Part shown: positions 1 to 5,718 of the stretch, piece after piece
How positions within the stretch are numbered: the stretch's first letter is position 1
Layout of the letters: every line of letters begins with the position of its first letter
Assembly (NCBI GenBank): GCA_947589405.1
Contig: CANQBT010000078.1
Coordinates: 1-10,079 of the forward strand
From: an uncultured Clostridia bacterium
GTDB taxonomy: Bacteria > Bacillota > Clostridia > Lachnospirales > CAG-274
Reading direction: 5' to 3'
DNA length: 10,079 bases
Notes under the pieces: generated by a model
Databases searched by the model: none
Told to the model about the DNA's origin: nothing
The model's input: the letters and a program-made list of their open reading frames with translations, nothing else
Translations under genes and position numbers: made by a program

Positions 1-1106
1 TTCTTTTCATTTCCCGGTATGGGAGATGCGCTTATTATTATTTTATCCGTAGGCTTTACCTCTATCTGCCTGTGCTCGCCCAAAGCGATCCTTGAAAGGG
101 CAGCCATAGTTTCTCCCTGAGAGCCTGTCATTATGACCACTATTTCACTATCGCTGTAATTGCGCATTTCTCCTATTTCTATTATGGTATTCTTGGGTAT
201 ATCCAGATAGCCCAGCTCACAGGCAGTTTTTACAACATTTGTCATGCTCCTGCCTATGAATGTCACCTTTCTCTTATGGGAAACGGCGGAATTTACTATC
301 TGCTGTATTCTGTCTATATTTGATGAAAAGGTAGCGACCATTATCCTGTTTTCGCTTTCGTCAAATATCTTGTCTATTATACCGCCTACCGAACGCTCGC
401 TCATAGTATGTCCGGGACGCTCCACATTAGTGCTTTCGCACATAAGCAGAAGCACGCCCTTCCTTCCTATTTCCGCAAGCCTTTGCAGATCTATCATTTC
501 TCCCTGTATGGGAGTGAAATCTATTTTGAAATCGCCTGTGTGGACAACAACGCCTACGGGAGTCGTTATGGCAAAGGCTACGCTGTCGGCAATAGAGTGG
601 TTGGAATGTATAAACTCCACTTTGAAGTATTTGCCTATCTTTACGACCGTTCCCGCCTCTACATTGTTCCTCTCAACGCTGTTCAGTATATTATGCTCTC
701 TCAGCTTGGCTTCTATAAGCCCTATCGTAAGCCTTGTACCGTATACGGGAACATTAAGCTCCTTCAGAAAATAAGGCAGAGAGCCAATATGATCCTCGTG
801 ACCATGCGTTATAAAAATGCCCTTCACCTTTTCCTTGTTGCTCATAAGGTATGAAAAATCAGGTATTACAAGATCTATACCCAGCATATCGTCCTGAGGA
901 AAGGCTACACCGCAGTCCACAATTATAATTTCATCCTCATATTCAAAGGCTGTAATATTCTTGCCTATTTCATGAAGTCCGCCAAGAGGAATAACCTTAA
1001 GCTTCGGTCCGTTATCCGCCTTAGGGGTCCTTCTGGGCTTTGCAGCCTTAGTATTTGCTGCGGACTTTTTGCCCTTAGCCGCAGCATTTGTTTTTTTTGT
1101 ATACAA
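1..1106 (-). CDS. rnj: Ribonuclease J (partial, C-terminal part outside window)
   Basis: RNase J is a cytoplasmic metallo-beta-lactamase/beta-CASP ribonuclease with 5'-3' exonuclease and endonuclease activity, used in mRNA decay and rRNA maturation in Firmicutes. The 368 visible codons show a Lys/Ala-rich tail (residues 1-35), the entry strand KVIPLGGLHEIGKN (37-50), the zinc motif HGHEDH (101-106), the second metal region around HTGDFKID, and a beta-CASP segment ending at SPIPGNEK, where the window stops. The family is usually about 555 aa, so roughly a third is missing. The start chosen is TTG at 1106-1104: it lies 7 nt after a GGAGGTG ribosome binding site (1113-1119), and no in-frame ATG lies nearby. 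It is the last gene visible in the ireB-ruvX-DUF1292 direction, separated by about 200 bp of structured leader. Family identity is secure; whether it is the J1 or J2 type cannot be told. Confidence 0.96.
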   Translation of the reverse strand, partial: MYTKKTNAAAKGKKSAANTKAAKPRRTPKADNGPKLKVIPLGGLHEIGKNITAFEYEDEIIIVDCGVAFPQDDMLGIDLVIPDFSYLMSNKEKVKGIFITHGHEDHIGSLPYFLKELNVPVYGTRLTIGLIEAKLREHNILNSVERNNVEAGTVVKIGKYFKVEFIHSNHSIADSVAFAITTPVGVVVHTGDFKIDFTPIQGEMIDLQRLAEIGRKGVLLLMCESTNVERPGHTMSERSVGGIIDKIFDESENRIMVATFSSNIDRIQQIVNSAVSHKRKVTFIGRSMTNVVKTACELGYLDIPKNTIIEIGEMRNYSDSEIVVIMTGSQGETMAALSRIALGEHRQIEVKPTDKIIISASPIPGNEK

Positions 1107-1112
1107 AAAGTT

Positions 1113-1119
1113 CACCTCC
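1113..1119 (-). promoter_or_regulatory. Ribosome binding site fixing the TTG start of RNase J
   Basis: On the minus strand the bases read GGAGGTG, a near-perfect Shine-Dalgarno sequence 6 nt before TTG at 1106-1104. Because no ATG or GTG lies in frame within a usable distance, this site decides the non-ATG start. Confidence 0.8.
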
Positions 1120-1129
1120 GAAATTCTGC

Positions 1130-1168
1130 CGATATATAGGACAATTTCCGATCCTGTCATATATATCG
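1130..1168 (-). repeat. Large inverted repeat in the RNase J 5' leader, next to the ribosome binding site
   Basis: Arms CGATATATAGGACA (1130-1143) and TGTCATATATATCG (1155-1168) pair at 13 of 14 positions around an 11-nt loop. The structure ends 10 nt before the RNase J Shine-Dalgarno sequence. It could be an RNA hairpin controlling translation or stability of the mRNA, or a protein operator; the TATATA arms could also hold a -10 element. The pairing is seen directly; a regulatory role is inferred. Confidence 0.6.
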
Positions 1169-1191
1169 ACGTTTTATGTATATAAAAGTCG
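1167..1191. repeat. Second inverted repeat in the RNase J leader
   Basis: CGAC (1167-1170) and TTTTAT (1172-1177) pair with ATAAAA (1182-1187) and GTCG (1188-1191), leaving one bulged G at 1171 and a GTAT loop. It abuts and shares two bases with the larger repeat at 1130-1168, so the two could be mutually exclusive or stacked structures. Confidence 0.5.
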
Positions 1192-1214
1192 TAATTTATT
1201 TTCACATAACAATA

Positions 1215-1259
1215 AGACCTGAAAAGGTCTCAGACTGTCGGAAAACAATATTCCGACAG
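1215..1259 (-). terminator. Two adjacent hairpins between DUF1292 gene and RNase J (possible weak terminator or processing site)
   Basis: Read on the minus strand, a 9-bp perfect hairpin comes first (CTGTCGGAA at 1235-1243 with TTCCGACAG at 1251-1259, 7-nt loop). A 6-bp hairpin follows (AGACCT 1215-1220 with AGGTCT 1225-1230, tetraloop), itself followed by TATTGTTATG. The U content after the second hairpin is modest, so this is at best a leaky terminator; it could instead be a processing or stabilising structure between the operon and rnj. The positions just after the DUF1292 stop are consistent with either. Confidence 0.45.
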
Positions 1260-1308
1260 AAAAAAATATATATTGTAACAGACACTCTGCCAAAAGGCTT
1301 CTCGTCCA

Positions 1309-1632
1309 TTAAAATTTCATTTCATAGTCTGCGTCCTCGTCCTGAAGGAGAAGAAGTACCTTGTTATATTCCTTATCCTCCGTCACAGGCTCATAGGTAC
1401 ACTCGGTTTCGTTTATTTCTATCTCTTTGAAAATAAAAGCCTCAGGCTCTTCATTGTCAAAATCCTCTGCCTTTACAAGCAAAAGATAACGCACATTGTC
1501 CACATCTATGCCGTCCATAATTATAAAATCGGTCTCATTGCCTTCATCATCGATCATGGAAACATATTCATATGCCTTTTCCTGACCTGCAAAAAGATCC
1601 AAATCATCAATATTCAGTTTGTCGTCGTTCAT
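1309..1632 (-). CDS. DUF1292 (YrzB-like) acidic protein
   Basis: This is a 107-aa protein of the DUF1292/YrzB family, for which no biochemical role is established. It is strongly acidic (many Asp and Glu throughout, including the C-terminal QDEDADYE stretch). It carries the family pattern of a two-strand core (YEYVSMIDDEGNETDF, residues 21-36, then VRYLLLVKAED, 47-57). There is no signal peptide or membrane segment, so it should be cytoplasmic. ATG at 1632 overlaps the ruvX stop in an ATGA junction, and an AAGGAG site inside the end of ruvX serves it, so it is probably translationally coupled. In Firmicutes the ireB-ruvX-DUF1292 order is widely conserved, which supports the assignment more than the short sequence alone does. 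Confidence 0.9.
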   Translation of the reverse strand: MNDDKLNIDDLDLFAGQEKAYEYVSMIDDEGNETDFIIMDGIDVDNVRYLLLVKAEDFDNEEPEAFIFKEIEINETECTYEPVTEDKEYNKVLLLLQDEDADYEMKF

Positions 1633-2069
1633 TTATTTTCTCCTTGACTTATAGACTTTGAATCCAGATAGCCCTGTAGTATGAATACTGCCGCCATTTT
1701 GTCAATGACCTGCTTTCTCTTTGCTCTTGACAGATCCGCCTCCAGAAGCCCTCTTTCGGCTGCTACCGTAGACAGTCTTTCATCCCACAGTATGATCGGT
1801 AATTTCAATTCCTTCTCTATTCTCTTTTTGAATAACTCGGTTTTCTCCGCTCTTTCTCCCAGAGTATTATTCATATTCTTAGGATAGCCCAGAACTATTT
1901 GCTCTACAGAATATTCTCTACAGATCTCCTTAAGGCGTTCAACACTTTTTTTAAGATTGGACTCCTCTTTTCGCCTTATTATCTCAACGCCCTGAGCAGT
2001 CCAGCCAAAGGGGTCGCTTACAGCGACTCCTATTGTTTTCATTCCAAAATCCAGACCTAGTATACGCAT
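1629..2069 (-). CDS. ruvX: RuvX/YqgF family RNase H-fold protein (putative pre-16S rRNA nuclease)
   Basis: This 146-aa protein has the length and fold signature of YqgF/RuvX, an RNase H-like protein reported to act in 16S rRNA 5'-end maturation and formerly proposed as a Holliday junction resolvase. Visible motifs are the first strand with acidic residue D7 (ILGLDFGMKTIGVAVSDP, 3-20), the GYPKNMNNT loop (61-69), the DERLST motif with D96/E97/R98 (96-101) and the last acidic helix IDKMAAVFILQGYLD (122-136, D123). The usual GLPKNM is GYPKNM here. It starts 12 nt after ireB with only a weak purine site (TTTTGGT), suggesting coupling to upstream translation, and overlaps the next gene by 4 bp. 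Cytoplasmic. Confidence 0.95.
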   Translation of the reverse strand: MRILGLDFGMKTIGVAVSDPFGWTAQGVEIIRRKEESNLKKSVERLKEICREYSVEQIVLGYPKNMNNTLGERAEKTELFKKRIEKELKLPIILWDERLSTVAAERGLLEADLSRAKRKQVIDKMAAVFILQGYLDSKSISQGENK

Positions 2070-2081
2070 AATTTACCAAAA

Positions 2082-2375
2082 TTATAAATTGTTGTTGATA
2101 TAGTAATTTACAATTTCTTCCAAAAGCTCATCCTGACTGACTCTTGCCATTTTCTTTCTGGCGTCCTTATAGCTTGTTATATACGTGGGATCGCCGGACA
2201 TAATATAGCCTATAATCTGATTAACAGGATTGTAGCCTTTTTCGATCATAGCTTCATATACCTCGCTCATAATATGACCTATATGGCTTCTCTCAGCTGT
2301 ACTGTCGCTTATCTTTACATCCTTGAGAGCTTCTTTAAGGTTGCTTATTTTCTGAGTTTCGCTGAAGTTATTCAT
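2082..2375 (-). CDS. ireB: IreB/ReoM family regulatory phosphoprotein (UPF0297)
   Basis: IreB/ReoM is a small substrate of PASTA-domain Ser/Thr kinases (IreK/PrkA) that influences cell-envelope homeostasis; in Listeria ReoM controls MurA turnover by ClpCP. The 97-aa protein has the family core EKGYNPVNQIIGYIMSGDP (45-63) followed by YITSYKDAR (65-73) and the C-terminal helix DELLEEIVNYYI. A threonine is present at position 7, the place where the regulatory phosphothreonine lies in ReoM. Oddities: the segment between Thr7 and the core is about 10 residues longer than I recall for ReoM, and the usual arginine-rich IRRLERDE stretch reads MARVSQDE (76-83). ATG at 2375 follows AAGGAG (2385-2390) by 9 nt. 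It is the first gene of the operon, behind a clear promoter. Confidence 0.93.
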   Translation of the reverse strand: MNNFSETQKISNLKEALKDVKISDSTAERSHIGHIMSEVYEAMIEKGYNPVNQIIGYIMSGDPTYITSYKDARKKMARVSQDELLEEIVNYYINNNL

Positions 2376-2424
2376 ATCTTCACTCTCCTTATTGTGTATT
2401 GCCCGTTCATTCCTATCCTAGTTA

Positions 2425-2453
2425 ATAATACTACAATTACGCTGTAAAATCAA
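2425..2453 (-). promoter_or_regulatory. Sigma-A type promoter of the ireB-ruvX-DUF1292 operon
   Basis: On the minus strand -35 TTGATT (2448-2453) and -10 TATTAT (2425-2430) are separated by exactly 17 bp. Transcription would begin near 2418, giving a leader of about 43 nt before ireB. A second TATAAT (inside TAGTATAATTT, minus strand, about 2474-2479) lies farther upstream without a good -35 and may be a weaker alternative. Confidence 0.7.
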
Positions 2454-2585
2454 CTTAAATATTTATTAAATTATACTATAAAACTGCAATGCGTCGACAA
2501 TACAATATATGCCCTGCATTTTTATCTTTCAAATGGGGCTGTTGTGTTGAATTTTAGTTTAGGTTAGTTTGTTTCCGGTAAAATA

Positions 2586-2856
2586 CGAACAGTTTTCAAC
2601 GTTCGTCCTTTTTACAAGTAACTTCTTTGAGAGGTTTCACCTTCTGCCGACCGCAATCAGCACTTTTGCCTTTGGCAAAAGCCGTTCGGAGGGCCGGTCG
2701 TAAAGCTTGCGCTTTACTGCTCGCCCAAGCAACCAGAGCGTGGGAACCATCGGAAGGTTCCCATTGCACGGAAAGACTTATCCGACAGCCAAAGGCTGGC
2801 TTTCAGCGTAGCTGAAAGTGCTGAACGTTTTTGGTACTTTTTTCGCAAAAAAGTAC
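2586..2856 (-). repeat. Palindrome-rich intergenic repeat element (copy A)
   Basis: This stretch downstream of the transglutaminase gene has no convincing gene but holds a chain of perfect hairpins: CGAAC/GTTCG (2586/2601), CTTTTGCC-TTT-GGCAAAAG (2663-2681) inside an outer CGACCG/CGGTCG stem (2648/2695), GTAAAGC-TTGC-GCTTTAC (2700-2717), GGGAACC/GGTTCCC (2742/2756), CAGCC-AAA-GGCTG (2786-2798), CTTTCAGC-GTA-GCTGAAAG (2800-2818) and GTACTTTTTT-CGC-AAAAAAGTAC (2834-2856). Most have 3-nt loops. The minus strand from 2826 to about 2720 aligns with plus-strand 9942-10060 (copy B). The rest of the gap between genes (2376-2585 and 2857-2896) is AT-rich and shows only the ireB promoter. Confidence 0.8.
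2657..2824. mobile_element. Possible miniature element with 10-bp terminal inverted repeats
   Basis: TCAGCACTTT (2657-2666) and its exact reverse complement AAAGTGCTGA (2815-2824) bound a 168-bp segment with no coding capacity. The inner sides continue into hairpins at both ends. No target-site duplication is visible next to the ends (CCGCAA on the left, ACGTTT on the right), so mobility by a transposase is an inference; it may instead be a structured repeat spread by another route. Confidence 0.4.
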
Positions 2857-2896
2857 ACATAAATTTGCTTACTTTCTAAAGTAATATAAAAAAACA

Positions 2897-4204
2897 TTAT
2901 CCAAACATAAGCTCATTGTATTTTATTGCATCGGCAAGATCAATATTATTATCCCCTGTAATATCTTTGGCTGTTTTCTCCTTTATGCCGGCAGCCTGTC
3001 TCAGCAGCTCATGACAGTCCTCAATGTCAATTACGCTGTTGTTGTCCATATCCAAATAGCTGTAATAGCGATATATCCTATCATAAACAGGCATTCCCTT
3101 ATCCTCTATATACATTTTCTCAGATATAGGCGGAGCTGTAAGAGGAGTCTGATAGACTACTTTGTGATTTATTCCCGAATCTAAGTCATTCATTTTTTCA
3201 GCACCTATAAGAAGGTATGCGTAATTCTGCATTTTGTCAGTAAATCCTGTTGTATCGCACCATGTAGGATCGCTGAAATAGAATTTTCCGTTTATTTTTA
3301 CCACATTCCATTTATGCGTTTCGCTTGTAATGCACATAGCTTCAACTCCGGCTTTGTCGCAAAGTATTTTAAATGCCTCTGCATAGCCCTCGCATACGGG
3401 ATATTTTGTCTTGTCCGTACCTTCGCCGTACAAAAGAGCCGAAGGCGCTATATACTTATACCGTGTGTCTGATGTGCTTGAATTATATGTGTTGTGCTGA
3501 CAAAGCCATTCGGTAAAGTATTTAGCCTTGTAAAAATCCGATACTCCTTTGGGAACAGATGATACTATCTCGTTTACCCTGTTTTCCATAGCCTTTGCGT
3601 CATTCTCCACCTGTGCCTGTGAGGTATAGCATTCAGGCCAATAACTGGTCATTCCGTTTCTCAACTTCATTGTTACGTTAAGCTTTATAAGAGAGCCGTC
3701 TGAGCTTATACTAACCCCTGAATAGGTATAGGAGACCTTGTTAAGATCCAGCCAAAAGGCTTCCGGGTGATCCATATAAAAATATACATACACGGCTCTT
3801 GAAAAGAACTTAACAAATGTAAGCCCTGTAGCTTCCTCTATCTTTGTAGTCCAGTTGCTTGCCGTAGCTCCTGACGTATGCACCTCTACATATGTGGTGA
3901 CGCTTCTTACTCCGTCCTTCATTGCCTCTGCGTTGGCATCATAATTGTCATACATTGTCTTTTCACAGTCGTTAAGCTGGTCGTAGTACTTAGACGAATC
4001 CACTTCATCAAGAGCCATAGCCATAGGCATATCTCCGCCCTGAGCCCAGAGCATATCTGCCAAAGCGACGCTTTCTCCATTGATAAACCTTTGTTTAAGC
4101 TCCTCCTCAGTATATTTTATATCGGGTTCGTCTATTTTCTGAGCATAGGCGCTGCATACGCACAACGCCGCAAGCACAAGCGTCAAAAATATTGTCCTTC
4201 TCAT
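2897..4204 (-). CDS. Secreted transglutaminase-like (papain-fold) protein with C-terminal dockerin-type domain
   Basis: This 435-aa exported protein has a Sec signal peptide (residues 1-21, cleavage likely after AYA). A poorly recognisable region follows (22-220). Then comes a transglutaminase-like core with an apparent Cys-His-Asp triad: C271 in YPVCEGYA, H297 in ETHKWN and D312 in SDPTW. The C-terminus has two EF-hand-like calcium repeats typical of type I dockerins: D385-x-D387-x-N389 with D393 and D396, and D414-x-T416-x-D418 with D422 and D425. Known proteins of this kind act outside the cell as proteases, peptide-crosslinking or wall-modifying enzymes; the substrate here is unknown. The dockerin suggests docking to a cohesin-bearing protein, none of which is in the window. 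The ATG overlaps the hisC stop (ATGA) and its AAGGAGG site lies inside the end of hisC. Function beyond domain level is not known. Confidence 0.88.
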   Translation of the reverse strand: MRRTIFLTLVLAALCVCSAYAQKIDEPDIKYTEEELKQRFINGESVALADMLWAQGGDMPMAMALDEVDSSKYYDQLNDCEKTMYDNYDANAEAMKDGVRSVTTYVEVHTSGATASNWTTKIEEATGLTFVKFFSRAVYVYFYMDHPEAFWLDLNKVSYTYSGVSISSDGSLIKLNVTMKLRNGMTSYWPECYTSQAQVENDAKAMENRVNEIVSSVPKGVSDFYKAKYFTEWLCQHNTYNSSTSDTRYKYIAPSALLYGEGTDKTKYPVCEGYAEAFKILCDKAGVEAMCITSETHKWNVVKINGKFYFSDPTWCDTTGFTDKMQNYAYLLIGAEKMNDLDSGINHKVVYQTPLTAPPISEKMYIEDKGMPVYDRIYRYYSYLDMDNNSVIDIEDCHELLRQAAGIKEKTAKDITGDNNIDLADAIKYNELMFG

Positions 4205-5253
4205 GGGTACCTCCTTATCGCTTCTATAAGCGCCTTCATCTGTTCATCTGTTCCTATTGTTATCCTGAGATATTGATTTATTCTGGGCTTGTTAAAATAT
4301 CTGACTATTATTCCATTGCTCTTCAGATATTCAAAAAGAGAGCCTGCGTCTATATTCTTATTTGTTGTAAATATAAAGTTTGAACAGCTTGGAAGTGTTT
4401 CAAAGCCCAGCTTTGAAAGCTCCTCTACCGTCCAAGTCCTTGTGTTTATTATCTTGTTGCAGCATTCTTCAAAATATGCCGTATCTCTTGCGGCAGCTTC
4501 CGCCGCTGCCTGTGAAAGAGAATTGAGCGTATAGCTGTTGAAGCTGTTCTTTACTGCTTCCAAAGCATTTATAAGCTTGGCATTAGCCATAGCACAGCCT
4601 ACCCTTATGCCTGCCAAAGCTCTTGACTTAGAAAAGGTCTGCACTACTGCCAGATTGTCATATTTATGTATAAGCTCAACGGCGGAGCTTCCGCCAAAGT
4701 CTATATATGCCTCATCTATTATTACTATTGAATCCCTGTTGTTTTCAATTATTTCCTCTATACTTCCCGTTTCCATATATATTCCCGTAGGCGCATTGGG
4801 ATTGGCTATCACTACACCGCCGTTTTCCTTGAAATAATCCTCCTTCACTATTCTGAAATCATTATCAAGAGGTATTCTTTCATAAGGTATGCCGTACAGA
4901 GAGCACCACACGTCATAGAAGGAATATGTTATATCCGGGAAAAGCACAGCCTTATCCGAATTGAAAAATGTCATAAAGCAAAGAGCCAGCACCTCGTCTG
5001 AACCGTTGCCTAAAAATATTTCCTCCTCCCCAACATTATATATATCTGAAAGAGCAGACTTAAGACCCTTACACACAAAGCTGGGATACAGCCTTAAATT
5101 GCCGCAGCTGTATTCGTCTATAGCCTTTTTCACCATTGGTGAAGGCGGATAGGGATTTTCATTTGTATTTAGTTTTATTATGTTTTTGCCTTCGGGCTGT
5201 TCTCCCGGCACATAGGGTTCTGTTTTTTTTATTTTATCTCTCCATAATTCCAT
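4201..5253 (-). CDS. hisC: Histidinol-phosphate aminotransferase family protein (PLP, class I/II fold)
   Basis: HisC transfers an amino group between glutamate and imidazole-acetol phosphate in histidine synthesis, in the cytoplasm. The 350-aa protein shows the N-terminal KLNTNENPYPPSP (27-39), ANPNAPTG (150-157), IIDEAYIDFG with D180 and Y183, the PLP lysine K209 in TFSKSRALAGIR with R217, and the C-terminal LRITIGT with R330 that binds the substrate carboxylate. ATG at 5253 is preferred: the in-frame GTG at 5262 is itself part of the AGGTGA ribosome binding site and has no site of its own. No other his gene is nearby, so a broader aromatic/histidinol-phosphate aminotransferase, or the related CobD decarboxylase, cannot be excluded. 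It is the first gene of a two-gene operon with the dockerin protein. Confidence 0.9.
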   Translation of the reverse strand: MELWRDKIKKTEPYVPGEQPEGKNIIKLNTNENPYPPSPMVKKAIDEYSCGNLRLYPSFVCKGLKSALSDIYNVGEEEIFLGNGSDEVLALCFMTFFNSDKAVLFPDITYSFYDVWCSLYGIPYERIPLDNDFRIVKEDYFKENGGVVIANPNAPTGIYMETGSIEEIIENNRDSIVIIDEAYIDFGGSSAVELIHKYDNLAVVQTFSKSRALAGIRVGCAMANAKLINALEAVKNSFNSYTLNSLSQAAAEAAARDTAYFEECCNKIINTRTWTVEELSKLGFETLPSCSNFIFTTNKNIDAGSLFEYLKSNGIIVRYFNKPRINQYLRITIGTDEQMKALIEAIRRYP

Positions 5254-5258
5254 TTTTA

Positions 5259-5264
5259 TCACCT
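5259..5264 (-). promoter_or_regulatory. Ribosome binding site deciding the hisC start
   Basis: AGGTGA on the minus strand lies 5 nt before ATG (5253-5251). The upstream GTG candidate (5262-5260) is inside this site, which argues for the ATG. Confidence 0.7.
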
Positions 5265-5315
5265 GTTCTGTTAAATAATATTCTTGTCTGCATATCCAAG
5301 CAAAATTTTATCTCT

Positions 5316-5345
5316 ATAATAATTCAGTATATCATATTTTATCAA
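5316..5345 (-). promoter_or_regulatory. Promoter of hisC operon
   Basis: On the minus strand, -35 TTGATA (5340-5345) and -10 TATTAT (5316-5321) are spaced by 18 bp. Transcription would start near 5309, leaving a leader of about 55 nt before the hisC ATG. It is arranged back to back with the plus-strand promoter near 5376. Confidence 0.6.
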
Positions 5346-5372
5346 ATAAGTATATAATTTTTATAAAAAGTG

Positions 5373-5381
5373 TGGTATAAT
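5373..5381 (+). promoter_or_regulatory. Extended -10 promoter for the DUF2442-ORF-DUF4160-dnaE operon
   Basis: TGGTATAAT is a perfect TGn-TATAAT extended -10 element; the expected -35 position (5353-5358) is only AT-rich and not TTGACA-like. The start would be near 5388, about 75 nt before the first ATG. A second TATAAT at 5400-5405 is a weaker alternative. Confidence 0.55.
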
Positions 5382-5433
5382 CTATATAAGTATATTTTTT
5401 ATAATATGGAATACCCAACAATTTGTAAATTAC

Positions 5434-5457
5434 CTCCTCTTTAAAATAAGAAAGGAG
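5434..5457 (+). promoter_or_regulatory. Possible anti-Shine-Dalgarno hairpin before the DUF2442 gene
   Basis: CTCCT (5434-5438) is complementary to AGGAG (5453-5457), the core of the AAAGGAG ribosome binding site for the ATG at 5464. With flanking U-A pairs this could form a short stem hiding the site. Only five consecutive pairs are certain, so the effect may be weak. Confidence 0.35.
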
Positions 5458-5463
5458 TATTTT

Positions 5464-5718
5464 ATGTTTTACAGAGTTAAAGAAGTCAAACCTCTTGAAG
5501 ATTATAAATTACTTGTTACCTTTATAGATGAGAAAAAAAAGTATTATGATGTGAGTAAACTTTTTAGTATTTTCCCTGCCTTTAAAGCATTAAAGACAAT
5601 AAGCGGACTGTTTGAACAAGTCGCAGTAGATACAGGCGGATATGGGATCGTATGGAATGATGAAATAGACTTATCCTGTAATGAATTATATGAAAACGGT
5701 ACGGAGGCTTTAATATGA
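5464..5718 (+). CDS. DUF2442 domain protein
   Basis: This 84-aa protein matches the DUF2442 pattern: a first strand RVKEVKPLEDYKLLVTFID (4-22), a YYDVSKLF turn (47 YDV-type position at 28-34), a middle helix and the terminal VAVDTGGYGIVWNDEIDLSCNELYENG (53-79), where the aromatic-Asp-Glu-x-Asp-Leu motif is characteristic. The family has no proven biochemical activity. It is often found beside DUF4160 genes, as here two genes downstream, and such pairs have been suspected to be toxin-antitoxin-like. AAAGGAG (5451-5457) precedes the ATG by 6 nt, and the stop overlaps the next start in ATGA. Small, soluble, with no signal peptide. Confidence 0.85.
   Translation: MFYRVKEVKPLEDYKLLVTFIDEKKKYYDVSKLFSIFPAFKALKTISGLFEQVAVDTGGYGIVWNDEIDLSCNELYENGTEALI

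Noticed and set aside
244..854. Plus-strand open frames of 176 and 148 aa
   Set aside because: Both are antisense to the clearly conserved RNase J coding sequence, which explains their length.
1176..1430. 84-aa plus-strand open frame
   Set aside because: It covers the leader hairpins and the antisense of the DUF1292 gene, and has no family resemblance.
2627..2815. 62-aa plus-strand open frame in the non-coding gap
   Set aside because: It runs straight through the palindromes of copy A, has no ribosome binding site and an Ala/Arg-rich translation produced by the hairpins; not a gene.
2834..2856. GTACTTTTTT-CGC-AAAAAAGTAC hairpin as an intrinsic terminator
   Set aside because: The T-run is inside the stem, and neither strand has a U-tract directly after the hairpin, so it is listed only as part of the repeat.
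4150..4165. Lipoprotein signal (LAALC) in the transglutaminase leader
   Set aside because: The residues before Cys15 do not fit the lipobox, and a normal AYA cleavage site follows.
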